Of a stretch of 61,335 nt of DNA, positions 54,121 to 61,335 are shown one piece after another. Location: NCBI GenBank assembly GCA_947591605.1, contig CANQDF010000012.1, positions 1-61,335 on the forward strand, read 5' to 3'. Origin of the DNA: an uncultured Clostridia bacterium. Its GTDB lineage: Bacteria > Bacillota > Clostridia > Lachnospirales > CAG-274. Positions within the stretch are counted from its first letter, which is position 1; each line of letters opens with the position of its first letter. Made by a program: the position numbers and the translations under genes. The notes beneath the pieces are model-generated. The model saw nothing but the letters and a program-made list of their open reading frames with translations, ran no database searches and had not been told where the DNA came from.

Positions 54121-54818
54121 AATGTGTCCTTAAGACGTTCCTCTCTTTCACGCTCAGCCTGCGATTTTCTCAAATATATTATATCAAAGCTGTCACAGTC
54201 CACTGCCGTATTACTCATTTCAAGCGCAAGGGCACCCACACTTGCCGCCCTCTGCATATTGCAGGATACGGGGGCAAATTTAAAGCCGTCCGAAAACGAG
54301 CTTATTATATCCCTGAATACCGGTACACCGTCGCCCAGAAATATTGCCCCTTTCCCGATAGAGGCGACCTCTTCCAAAAGACAGGATATATCGCATGCCA
54401 TATATTCGCTCAGCCTTTTAATGCCTGCCGATGTGTCGTATACGGCGGTATATACCTGGTTTCTCCTTGCATCCATAATGGGTACAACGGGTACCGAACA
54501 GCCTGCTATATTATATGCAAGTGCATCGAGTGTAGGTACGGGAATTATTTTTTTACCCAGCCCATGCGCAAGCCCCTTTGCCGTAGCGGCACCTATCCTT
54601 AAGCCCGTAAACGACCCGGGGCCGCATGTACAGGCAATATAGTCGATCTCCGAGAGGTCAAGCTCAATTAGATCGCACATATTCTCTATCATAGGCATAA
54701 GCGTCTGGGAATGAGTTTTTTTGTAATTTACGGTAAATTCCGCCACGGTTTTGTTATCGTCAACCACAGCACAGCCTGCGGCAAGCCCCGTAGCATCAAG
54801 TGAAAGTATTTTCATCAA
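54117..54818 (-). CDS. tsaB: tRNA t6A synthesis protein TsaB
   Basis: 233 residues, ASKHA fold: LSLDATGLAAGCAVVDD, HSQTLMPMIENM (about 36-47), YIACTCGPGSFTGLRIGAATAKGLA (about 61-85) and DARRNQVYTAVYD. Partner of TsaD and TsaE in making t6A37 of ANN-decoding tRNAs. tsaD is not in this cluster. Overlaps tsaE by ATGA. Confidence 0.95.
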   Translation of the reverse strand: MMKILSLDATGLAAGCAVVDDNKTVAEFTVNYKKTHSQTLMPMIENMCDLIELDLSEIDYIACTCGPGSFTGLRIGAATAKGLAHGLGKKIIPVPTLDALAYNIAGCSVPVVPIMDARRNQVYTAVYDTSAGIKRLSEYMACDISCLLEEVASIGKGAIFLGDGVPVFRDIISSFSDGFKFAPVSCNMQRAASVGALALEMSNTAVDCDSFDIIYLRKSQAEREREERLKDTL

Positions 54819-55240
54819 AGCACCTCGATTTTTCTGTAATCAATACCCTTTTCAATATCCTTTGAAATTTTTATCCAAACGGTGTCATCGGGCATAAGCG
54901 GCTTAATAAGCTCTGCCCATTCAACAAGGCACACCCCGTCCCCCGAGTAAAAGTACTCCTCATATCCAAGCTCGTACATTTCGTCCGGCTCCTCAATGCG
55001 GTATACATCAAAATGATATAATTTGCTCCCAAGCTCATTTACATACTCGTTTATTATTGTAAATGTAGGGCTGGTGATATGCTCCATTATGCCAAGACCC
55101 AATGCAAAGCCCTGCGCAAAAGCTGTTTTGCCTGCGCCCAGCTCCCCGTCAAGGGCATATATGCCGCCAATGACTGCCTGCCTGCCGAGTGCTTCGGCCA
55201 GACGGACGGTTTCATCTGCGCTGTAGGTTTCATATACCAT
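54815..55240 (-). CDS. tsaE: tRNA t6A synthesis ATPase TsaE
   Basis: 141 residues from ATG 55240 (GAGGTG 6 bases upstream; GTG 55249 is a weaker choice). Walker A GELGAGKTAFAQG (about 35-47), SPTFTIINEY, HFDVYRIEEPDE and the tail CLVEWAELIKPLMP. ATPase of the t6A machinery. Confidence 0.95.
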   Translation of the reverse strand: MVYETYSADETVRLAEALGRQAVIGGIYALDGELGAGKTAFAQGFALGLGIMEHITSPTFTIINEYVNELGSKLYHFDVYRIEEPDEMYELGYEEYFYSGDGVCLVEWAELIKPLMPDDTVWIKISKDIEKGIDYRKIEVL

Positions 55241-55250
55241 ACATTTCACC

Positions 55251-55556
55251 TCACATAACTATCTCAAAGGGCCAGTCCATTATGCCGCCAAAATCAAACA
55301 CATTTGTATAACCGAGCTTTACAAGGCGTTCCGCAGCATCCTTGCTTCTTCTGCCGCTGCGGCAATACACAAGGTACTGTGCATTTTTGTCCTTTAACAG
55401 CCTTGGCGCCTCGCTGTCAAATATACTTAAAGGCACAAGTATACTGCCGTCGATATATCCCTCTTCAAGCTCGTCTGCCTCTCTGACATCAACTATAACG
55501 GCGCCGCCTTTATCCATAATGGCTTTTGCCTCCACGGGATTAATTTTTTTATACAT
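55251..55556 (-). CDS. Rhodanese-domain protein
   Basis: 101 residues, single rhodanese domain: AVIVDVREADELEEGYIDGS and active-site loop YCRSGRRSKDAA with the catalytic Cys. Likely sulfur carrier in the cytoplasm. Between xth and tsaE, each only a few bases apart. Confidence 0.92.
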   Translation of the reverse strand: MYKKINPVEAKAIMDKGGAVIVDVREADELEEGYIDGSILVPLSIFDSEAPRLLKDKNAQYLVYCRSGRRSKDAAERLVKLGYTNVFDFGGIMDWPFEIVM

Positions 55557-55560
55557 ACGC

Positions 55561-56313
55561 TTACCTCATATCCAGCTCTACGGGACAGTGGTCTGAGCCC
55601 ATAATATCGGTATGTATCCTTGCATCAACAAGCCTGTCCTTGAGCCTTTCGCTTACTATGTAATAATCAATGCGCCACCCTGCATTTTTCTCTCTGGCTC
55701 TGAATCGGTAGCTCCACCAGCTGTAAACACCCTCCGTATCCGGATAGAAATAACGATAGGTGTCTACAAAGCCGCTTGACAAAAGCTGCGTCATTTTGCC
55801 CCGCTCCTCATCTGTAAAGCCTGCGTTTTTTCTGTTGGTTTTGGGGTTTTTAAGGTCTATCTCTCTGTGAGCAACATTCAGATCGCCGCAGAGTATAACA
55901 GGCTTTACCTTGTCCAATCCGCAAAGATATTCTCTGAACGCATCCTCCCATGTCATCCTGTAGCCGAGCCTTGCAAGCTCGTTTTGTGAATTTGGGGTAT
56001 AGCAGGTAACATAATAAAAATCCTCAAACTCCAGGGTTATGACCCTGCCCTCTTTGTCATGCTCTTCAATGTTTATGCCGTAGCTTACATTGACGGGTTT
56101 GATTTTGCTGAATACCGCAACACCCGAATATCCCTTTTTTTCCGCATAATTCCAATAGCAATTATATCCTTCCGGCGCAAAGTCTATCTGCCCCTCCTGA
56201 AGCTTTGTTTCCTGCAGGGAAAAAATATCCGCATCAGCCTCCGCAAAAAACTCCGGAAAATTTTTACCCATGCAGGCTCTTAAGCCGTTCACATTCCATG
56301 AAATCATCTTCAT
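55561..56313 (-). CDS. xth: Exodeoxyribonuclease III
   Basis: 250 residues, AP endonuclease/exonuclease family: ISWNVNGLRACMGK (4-17), QETKLQEGQIDF (Glu metal site), GDLNVAHREIDL, and the terminal MGSDHCPVELDMR with catalytic His. Repairs abasic sites. GGAGG precedes the ATG; starts 22 bases after the large surface pectinase gene. Confidence 0.95.
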   Translation of the reverse strand: MKMISWNVNGLRACMGKNFPEFFAEADADIFSLQETKLQEGQIDFAPEGYNCYWNYAEKKGYSGVAVFSKIKPVNVSYGINIEEHDKEGRVITLEFEDFYYVTCYTPNSQNELARLGYRMTWEDAFREYLCGLDKVKPVILCGDLNVAHREIDLKNPKTNRKNAGFTDEERGKMTQLLSSGFVDTYRYFYPDTEGVYSWWSYRFRAREKNAGWRIDYYIVSERLKDRLVDARIHTDIMGSDHCPVELDMR

Positions 56314-56335
56314 AATTATTGTCCTCCGGGCAGTA

Positions 56336-59300
56336 TTATCTGCCGTTTACTTCCTCACAAAGTCTGTCGAGCGCCCAAAGCCCTATCTCGTTTGAAACCG
56401 CTCCGTCGGCAAGCTTATATACATCATCAAGCTCGTTTTCGGGGAGCTTTTTATATCTGAGAGCTGCTTTAAGCATATCTGTCATACTGTCTGCATCAAG
56501 GACAGCCTCCGGATAGAAAAGAGAATTGCTGTCGCCCTTTACTATACCGAGGGACGCTGCCGCTCCCACTGCCTTTTCATACGACTTGCCCTTTACTATA
56601 TCCTTAAAGTTGACATTGTATTTTACATCCTCTATACCGATTATCAGGGCAAGCTTTTCCACAAACTCGCCTCTTGTAAGTATATCGGTTTCTTCCAGCC
56701 TGTTATCAAGTATATAGTTTTTAAGTGATGCCGACGAAAACTTCATACTGCTCAATATCTGCTTTGCAAGCGTGTTGGCTCCAAAGCTGCCGAGCGAGTT
56801 GTTATCTATACCGTTTTTGCTGTCCAGTGCGTTTAATACCTTGCTGCCCTCGGCACCCATGGTTTTATAGAGGTTATAGGTTATATCGCTTACATTAACA
56901 AAATATAACGTTTTATCGGTAACCATAGTCCTTATATCATCGTCATAGGCACCCGTTGTTTCAACGGCATCTCCATTGGCGTTAAAGGCTCTGCTGTTTA
57001 TAGGCGTAAGCATTACAGGCACAGCCTTTTTATCCGTTACAGGTTTTACATAGTAATTGTAAAGCGTACTGTAAAAACCGTTTGCGGAGTTTTCGTCACC
57101 GCCGCTGTAAGTATATCCGTCACCGAGGGAGTTTGCATCAGCTCTGCCAAAGCAGATCATTACATAATCGCCCTCTTTTACACTGTTGATAAAATCGGTG
57201 TATTCCTTGGTATGTGCAAAGCCTTTTGCGCTTGCATTGTCTGTTGTATAATCACGCACCGTTATTTTGTCCGAAAGATAGTACTGCATATACTCCGCAA
57301 AGCTGTGAGGCTCAAAAATATCGCTGTCCCTGCCCGACTTGCCTCCGTCACCTACAATAAACAGGTTTGCCGTTTTCATATCATCCGTTTTGGATACTGC
57401 CTTTGTAGATGCCTTAAGATGAGGCGCAAGCTGAGGTATTGCCTCGCCTATTGCGGCGGCAAGCTTGCTTGCAACTATGTTGGCACCGAATTTATTGTAA
57501 TGGGTAAGGTCTATGGAACCGTCGTCCTTTACATCGTGCAGACCCTGTGTTGTCATAACGCCGTAGCTTTCATAAAGCTGCTGTGTTATTGAGTAGGCGT
57601 CTATACATGTGACCCCTGTTTCTGCCGCTACCTGCTCTGTAGCTACCTTATAGCCGTTATTTTCACCGAATGCAGGCTGAACCTTGCCCTCCGAGTCAAA
57701 CAGCATACGGCACACAGGCGTAATTATTACAGGTATCCCGCCTTTTTCCCTTACCTTTTCAACATACTGTCTGAGATACCATTTAAAGGTACCGCTTTCA
57801 TACGGATAAAAGTATTCTCCGTAAGGATATGCGTCATTTTTGTAAAAATCATATATTCTTTGCGGTGTTTTTGTCTTTTCGGCTTTTACGGTAGGATATA
57901 TGCCGTTTTCGTCCGGCTCGCCCAGCAGTACGGAATGCTCCACTCTTGCATCCTCCGTAGTTCTGTTATCATTATGTCCAAACTGGATAAATACATAATC
58001 TCCTGCGCTAAGATCTGACAATATTTCGTCAAGACGTCCCTGATTAATGTACGAACGTGTACTTCTGCCGCCTTCGCCTTTGTTTATTATCTCTACGCCG
58101 TCGTCAAAATAATTTACCAGATATTCTCCCCAACCGCCTATTGAGTTATCGTCACCGTAATATTTTACAGTGGAATCTCCTGCAATAAATATCCTTACAC
58201 GGTTGTTTTCATCCGGCTTGACCACCTCGTCCGCCGTTATTGTATCCAGCAGCCATATCTCGCTTTTACCTTTGAAATCTATCTTAAGGTCACCTCCCGA
58301 AAGAGGCTTGCTGTCCGTAACAGTTTTGCTTATCTGTTTTACGTCACTGCCCTCCAGGCGGAATGTAAGTGTAAGACGGTCGTTATTTTTTGTAAGGCCT
58401 ATATACATATAAGGGTTGGACTCGCCGCTGTTTGTGGGCACTGCATTTTTAAGCTTATCCTCATCGGCATACAACACGGTTTCCGTGCCGTTTTCCATTT
58501 TATAAAGATCAAGCTTTAAGCTTTTTGTGTTTCCCCCTCTTGTTACAGCCAATCTGTAATAACCGCTGTCGCTGTTATTAATGTAAAAATTAAGTTCATC
58601 ATCGCTTGCAAGGCCCGTACCGAGAGGATTGCATCTTATTTTAAACTCATATGCAGCGTCCTTCCATCCGGAGGCAGCCTCGTATTCAAGCGATGCGGTA
58701 TTGCTTACGGGAGCTGCCGCACCGTTGTTTGCCTCATCGGCAATTTTCCATTCTCCCTCAGCCTTAAATGCAGAAATACCGCTGTTAAAGCCCTCTCTTA
58801 AATAATTGACCGTGCTGTCGGCAGCCTTAACGACCTCCGTATCGGTTACATATGTCACCTCATCGCCTAAGCTTCCGTAGGTGGTATCGGAGGCAGGCTT
58901 AATACCAAGCATTATTTTTGAACCCGCATCGGCATTTTGTACCGTATAGGTTTTGAAATAATCACCTATGCCCTCCTTTAAAAGGGTCTTTTCTCCGTCC
59001 TTGACCGAATACCAGCTTATAACGGATCTGTCCGCCTTATTGTCACTTTCCAGCATAAAGCTGTAGCTTGCCGTAAGCTTGTCCCCTACCGTGATCTTGT
59101 CCTTTGAGGCAATTTTGATTGCGCTTATTTTGGGTGCGGGAGTTCTTGCGGCTGTAACATTTACTGTCGCATAGGTGTCAATACCGTTTTCAAGGCGTGC
59201 ATGCACTCTTGTACTGCCAACCTTATCTGCGGTTATCTTGCTGCCGTTAAGGCTTACCGTATCGCTGTCCGCAGTGTAAGCAACGCTGCTTTTTGCGCCT

Positions 59301-60499
59301 GCAGGCAGTATAAACGATTTTAACTCGGTGCTTTCTCCCAAAGGGATATTTATCTCATAGTCCGAAAGTGTTATATCCGCTGCCTGTAACGGCGAGATAC
59401 GGGCATTTGCGGGATTCCATTTATCATTTCCGCAAAGCACATTGTATGCGCTGTAAGCCTCTGCCTGCTCCTTGGTAAGCTGCCTTACAAAATCCGCTCT
59501 TTTTGATATATCTGCTTTGCCCGATGCAGTCCTGCTGCCGTATTCCGCAAATCTTATTTTATTTGTCAATGTCTTGTCATCCCAACGGCTGAAGCCCTGC
59601 TCGCTTAAAAGCTCGGGCAGTTTGCAATTTATAAAAACAGACTGCGAACCGTAGTTTGGATAATCCGCATCACACTGCCATGGTCTGCCAAGGTCAAGCT
59701 TATTTTGCAGTGCAGCGGTATATGCCTTATCAACGGTAAGCTCACATTCATTAAAAACGTATCCTATATTGAAAAGCGTTGTATTGGGAGCTGAAAAATG
59801 CCCGCCGTTTTCATAGTATGCCATATTGAGCCTGCATTTATCAAAGTATGCGGTCGCATCGCCGAATATAAAATCTACTGTGCCCTCAACATAGCAGTTA
59901 TCAAGGTATACCCTGGCATTGTTGCTGCTGCCGTATACCGACTGACCCTTTGAGGCTCCCTTTAAATAAAGGGTATCCTGCCTGCCTATAAAGCGGCAGT
60001 CCTCAAGCACTACCTTGTCCGCAAGGCTCTCAAAGGCTACAGCCTGAGTCTGCTTGCGGCTTGTGTCGGTAAGGTTATAGCTGTTTTCAAAGGTAATGTT
60101 TTTTGCCGAAAAGCCCTTTGCCGCTGCCCCTACCATAACTGTTGCGGATTTTTCCGTACCTGCGTTTTTGCTCTTGTCCTCATGACCGTTAGCCTTATCG
60201 TAGGTTATGACCACCTCATCGGCTTTGCCTCTGCCTATAAGGTTTACATAGGGCTTATCAATATTTACGCACTCCTCATAAACACCCTTGTCGATATATA
60301 TGTTTACAGGGTTTGCCTGAGTGGGGACCCCCGATATGGACTCCACGGCAGCCTCTACGCTGTTAAAATCATAACCGTTTCCCTTGCCGACATTTATGCT
60401 TGTGCTTGCCAATGCTGTTGCAGGCATATATGTAAACACGGCTGATGCGGTCATTATTGCTGCCAGAACTCTTGCGGTATATCCGATACCTTTTTTCAA
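56336..60499 (-). CDS. Surface pectinase: CE8 pectinesterase, CE12 acetylesterase, inactive CE12 copy, SLH
   Basis: 1387 residues. TTG start at 60499 with GGGAG 9 bases upstream. Signal peptide (1-32); CE8 pectin methylesterase helix (about 33-350) with Gln152, Gln174, Asp175, Asp209 and Arg272 (LGRPW); Ig-like domains (about 372-550); a beta-sandwich, possibly carbohydrate-binding (about 565-758); CE12/SGNH rhamnogalacturonan acetylesterase (about 767-1020) with Ser776 (AGDSTVKYY), GHND 841-844 and Asp997/His1000; a second SGNH-like domain (about 1043-1255) that has lost these residues (Gly1052, GRAD 1118-1121, Asp1232/Ser1235); then SLH motifs (about 1273-1387). It would strip methyl and acetyl groups from pectin at the cell wall. 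Confidence 0.93.
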   Translation of the reverse strand: MKKGIGYTARVLAAIMTASAVFTYMPATALASTSINVGKGNGYDFNSVEAAVESISGVPTQANPVNIYIDKGVYEECVNIDKPYVNLIGRGKADEVVITYDKANGHEDKSKNAGTEKSATVMVGAAAKGFSAKNITFENSYNLTDTSRKQTQAVAFESLADKVVLEDCRFIGRQDTLYLKGASKGQSVYGSSNNARVYLDNCYVEGTVDFIFGDATAYFDKCRLNMAYYENGGHFSAPNTTLFNIGYVFNECELTVDKAYTAALQNKLDLGRPWQCDADYPNYGSQSVFINCKLPELLSEQGFSRWDDKTLTNKIRFAEYGSRTASGKADISKRADFVRQLTKEQAEAYSAYNVLCGNDKWNPANARISPLQAADITLSDYEINIPLGESTELKSFILPAGAKSSVAYTADSDTVSLNGSKITADKVGSTRVHARLENGIDTYATVNVTAARTPAPKISAIKIASKDKITVGDKLTASYSFMLESDNKADRSVISWYSVKDGEKTLLKEGIGDYFKTYTVQNADAGSKIMLGIKPASDTTYGSLGDEVTYVTDTEVVKAADSTVNYLREGFNSGISAFKAEGEWKIADEANNGAAAPVSNTASLEYEAASGWKDAAYEFKIRCNPLGTGLASDDELNFYINNSDSGYYRLAVTRGGNTKSLKLDLYKMENGTETVLYADEDKLKNAVPTNSGESNPYMYIGLTKNNDRLTLTFRLEGSDVKQISKTVTDSKPLSGGDLKIDFKGKSEIWLLDTITADEVVKPDENNRVRIFIAGDSTVKYYGDDNSIGGWGEYLVNYFDDGVEIINKGEGGRSTRSYINQGRLDEILSDLSAGDYVFIQFGHNDNRTTEDARVEHSVLLGEPDENGIYPTVKAEKTKTPQRIYDFYKNDAYPYGEYFYPYESGTFKWYLRQYVEKVREKGGIPVIITPVCRMLFDSEGKVQPAFGENNGYKVATEQVAAETGVTCIDAYSITQQLYESYGVMTTQGLHDVKDDGSIDLTHYNKFGANIVASKLAAAIGEAIPQLAPHLKASTKAVSKTDDMKTANLFIVGDGGKSGRDSDIFEPHSFAEYMQYYLSDKITVRDYTTDNASAKGFAHTKEYTDFINSVKEGDYVMICFGRADANSLGDGYTYSGGDENSANGFYSTLYNYYVKPVTDKKAVPVMLTPINSRAFNANGDAVETTGAYDDDIRTMVTDKTLYFVNVSDITYNLYKTMGAEGSKVLNALDSKNGIDNNSLGSFGANTLAKQILSSMKFSSASLKNYILDNRLEETDILTRGEFVEKLALIIGIEDVKYNVNFKDIVKGKSYEKAVGAAASLGIVKGDSNSLFYPEAVLDADSMTDMLKAALRYKKLPENELDDVYKLADGAVSNEIGLWALDRLCEEVNGR

Positions 60500-60541
60500 T
60501 TAGATCAACTCCCTTTATATATACATAATAATCTATTTTAC

Positions 60542-60570
60542 ATAATAACACATAACCGATATTTAAACAA
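60542..60570 (-). promoter_or_regulatory. Sigma-A type promoter of the surface pectinase
   Basis: Minus strand TTGTTT (60570-60565), 17-base spacer, TATTAT (60547-60542), 43 bases before the TTG start. Confidence 0.6.
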
Positions 60571-60609
60571 GTCATTTACCGAAAAAAAGAATTCAATAAT
60601 ACGCTTACG

Positions 60610-60692
60610 CTGCGTACTCATAACCGACGGCTTTGCAAAGCCTTTGTATTGCCTGTACTCCCACCTAATTGAAGATCCCATCGCCTAAACAG
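60610..60692 (-). repeat. Short dispersed element, copy B (two units)
   Basis: 60655-60692 matches 2785-2819 (GTACTCCCA, GAAGATCCC, CGCCTAAACAG), and 60610-60626 (CTGCGTACTCATAACCG) matches 2781-2797 at 15 of 17 positions. Between them is a GGCTTTGCAAAGCC hairpin. It lies just upstream of the pectinase promoter and after the rplS terminator. Confidence 0.5.
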
Positions 60693-60713
60693 CCGAAAAG
60701 CTTAATTATAGGC

Positions 60714-60748
60714 AAAAAAAGGAGCGTCCCCTTTAAGGAACACTCCTC
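60714..60748 (-). terminator. Terminator after rplS
   Basis: Minus strand GGAGTGTTCC-TTAAA-GGGGACGCTCC followed by TTTTTTT, 15 bases after the stop. Confidence 0.85.
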
Positions 60749-60760
60749 TTTTAATGTAAG

Positions 60761-61126
60761 TTATTTTGAAGCACGTCTGTTGATGTCTTCCTTTACCTTA
60801 GCTGCCTTACCTACTCTATCTCTGAGGTAATTAAGCTTAGCACGTCTGACAATACCGTACCTTACGACCTCGATACGGTCAATTCTTGGTGAATGCAGCG
60901 GCCATGTCTTTTCAACACCTACGCCGTAGGATACTCTCCTTACGGTAAATGTTTCTCTTGAGCTGCCGCCCTGTCTTTTAAGTACAACGCCCTCAAACAT
61001 CTGGATACGCTCTTTTGTACCCTCAACTACCTTGGCATATACACGTACAGTGTCGCCAACGTTAAAATCAGGTATGTTGTCCTTTAACTGTGCTGCTTCA
61101 ATTTCTTTAATGATACTGTTGTTCAT
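60761..61126 (-). CDS. rplS: Ribosomal protein L19
   Basis: 121 residues from ATG 61126; GGGAGG lies 9-10 bases upstream and an ATG at 61150 lacks a site. [42 protein letters not shown] and [14 protein letters not shown] are the L19 core. 50S subunit protein at the 30S-50S interface. Monocistronic with its own promoter, leader hairpin and terminator. Confidence 0.98.
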   Translation of the reverse strand: MNNSIIKEIEAAQLKDNIPDFNVGDTVRVYAKVVEGTKERIQMFEGVVLKRQGGSSRETFTVRRVSYGVGVEKTWPLHSPRIDRIEVVRYGIVRRAKLNYLRDRVGKAAKVKEDINRRASK

Positions 61127-61151
61127 AAGGCTGTGCCTCCCTTTCTTCATA

Positions 61152-61186
61152 GATGTTCATAAATATAATGATACCAGCGGAACATC
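61152..61186 (-). promoter_or_regulatory. Candidate L19 leader hairpin
   Basis: Minus strand GATGTTC (61186-61180) pairs exactly with GAACATC (61158-61152) inside the 5' leader of rplS. L19 leaders with autoregulatory roles are known in Firmicutes; assignment to that family is by position only. Confidence 0.45.
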
Positions 61187-61203
61187 CGTACTCACAATAA
61201 AGC

Positions 61204-61232
61204 ATTATAGCATAGTGCAAGGATAAATGCAA
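61204..61232 (-). promoter_or_regulatory. Sigma-A type promoter of rplS
   Basis: Minus strand TTGCAT (61232-61227), 17-base spacer, TATAAT (61209-61204); leader of about 70 bases. From 61233 to the window end no gene was seen. Confidence 0.75.
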
Positions 61233-61335
61233 GCACTTTTTTACAAAATTTTTAACGCTGTAAATTGCAATATAAAATGTCACCAAAGTGAAGACGGTAA
61301 ATTTAGCAAAAGTGCCGCTTCATAAGAAGAAAGCC

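Noticed and set aside
60610..60692. 5S rRNA or a known riboswitch for element B
   Set aside because: Only a loose likeness (GGGAGTA); no full 5S or riboswitch core could be built.
1..61335. CRISPR array or prophage
   Set aside because: No regularly spaced repeats and no phage structural or integrase genes seen.

Overview
The window looks like the chromosome of a low-to-mid G+C Bacillota in class Clostridia. It carries the classic Firmicutes chain gls24/asp23-nusB-xseA-xseB-ispA-dxs-tlyA-nadK-argR-recN, KtrAB-type potassium uptake, AsnC/Lrp regulators, and TTG/GTG starts behind strong GGAGG ribosome binding sites. Cell-wall anchored (SLH) proteins and pectin-active enzymes (CE8 pectinesterase, CE12 rhamnogalacturonan acetylesterase, GH105, GH43) point to a gut pectin or plant-polysaccharide degrader. 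A relative of Monoglobus or another Oscillospirales/Clostridia lineage is my inference, not proven here. Most genes lie on the minus strand. No CRISPR array, rRNA operon or prophage was seen.

Layout: 1-372 is the start of an IS1182-type transposase cut by the window edge. 373-737 is gene-free and holds strong hairpins plus copy 1 of a dispersed repeat. 738-8645 (minus) is an efflux operon: lipoprotein membrane-fusion protein, RND pump, TolC-like protein, response regulator, histidine kinase. 8852-14054 holds pgi, an ABC-F ATPase and an SLH/Ig-like surface protein. ilvE (plus) follows with its own promoter.

15662-27807 (minus) is the housekeeping chain from gls24 down to recN. In the place where spore-formers usually carry spoIVB-spo0A it ends in a lipoprotein and an SLH protein that appear to share a domain. 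27971-34933 has an RNA methyltransferase (plus), then on minus a TolC-like protein with a copper-amine-oxidase-like N-domain, an acyltransferase, and an aroC-lysA-LUD operon. 35117-38821 (plus) is ktrB-ktrA, a SpoU methyltransferase, a dCMP deaminase and a cold-shock gene, followed by repeat copy 2. 39128-44622 (minus) has topB, an Lrp-type regulator with its aminotransferase, a sirtuin and a HAD phosphatase.

44793-60499 mixes pectin/hemicellulose functions with housekeeping genes: GH43 (plus), tRNA-Leu(UAG), an ABC exporter preceded by a tiny ORF, GH105, a PfkB sugar kinase, an amidohydrolase, a Lon-like protease, rimI-tsaB-tsaE, a rhodanese, exonuclease III, and a 1387-residue multidomain surface pectinase. 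rplS with a structured leader closes the window. The pectin genes would work together at the cell surface (de-esterification and deacetylation by the SLH-anchored protein) and in the cytoplasm (GH105 on unsaturated oligomers, sugar kinase).
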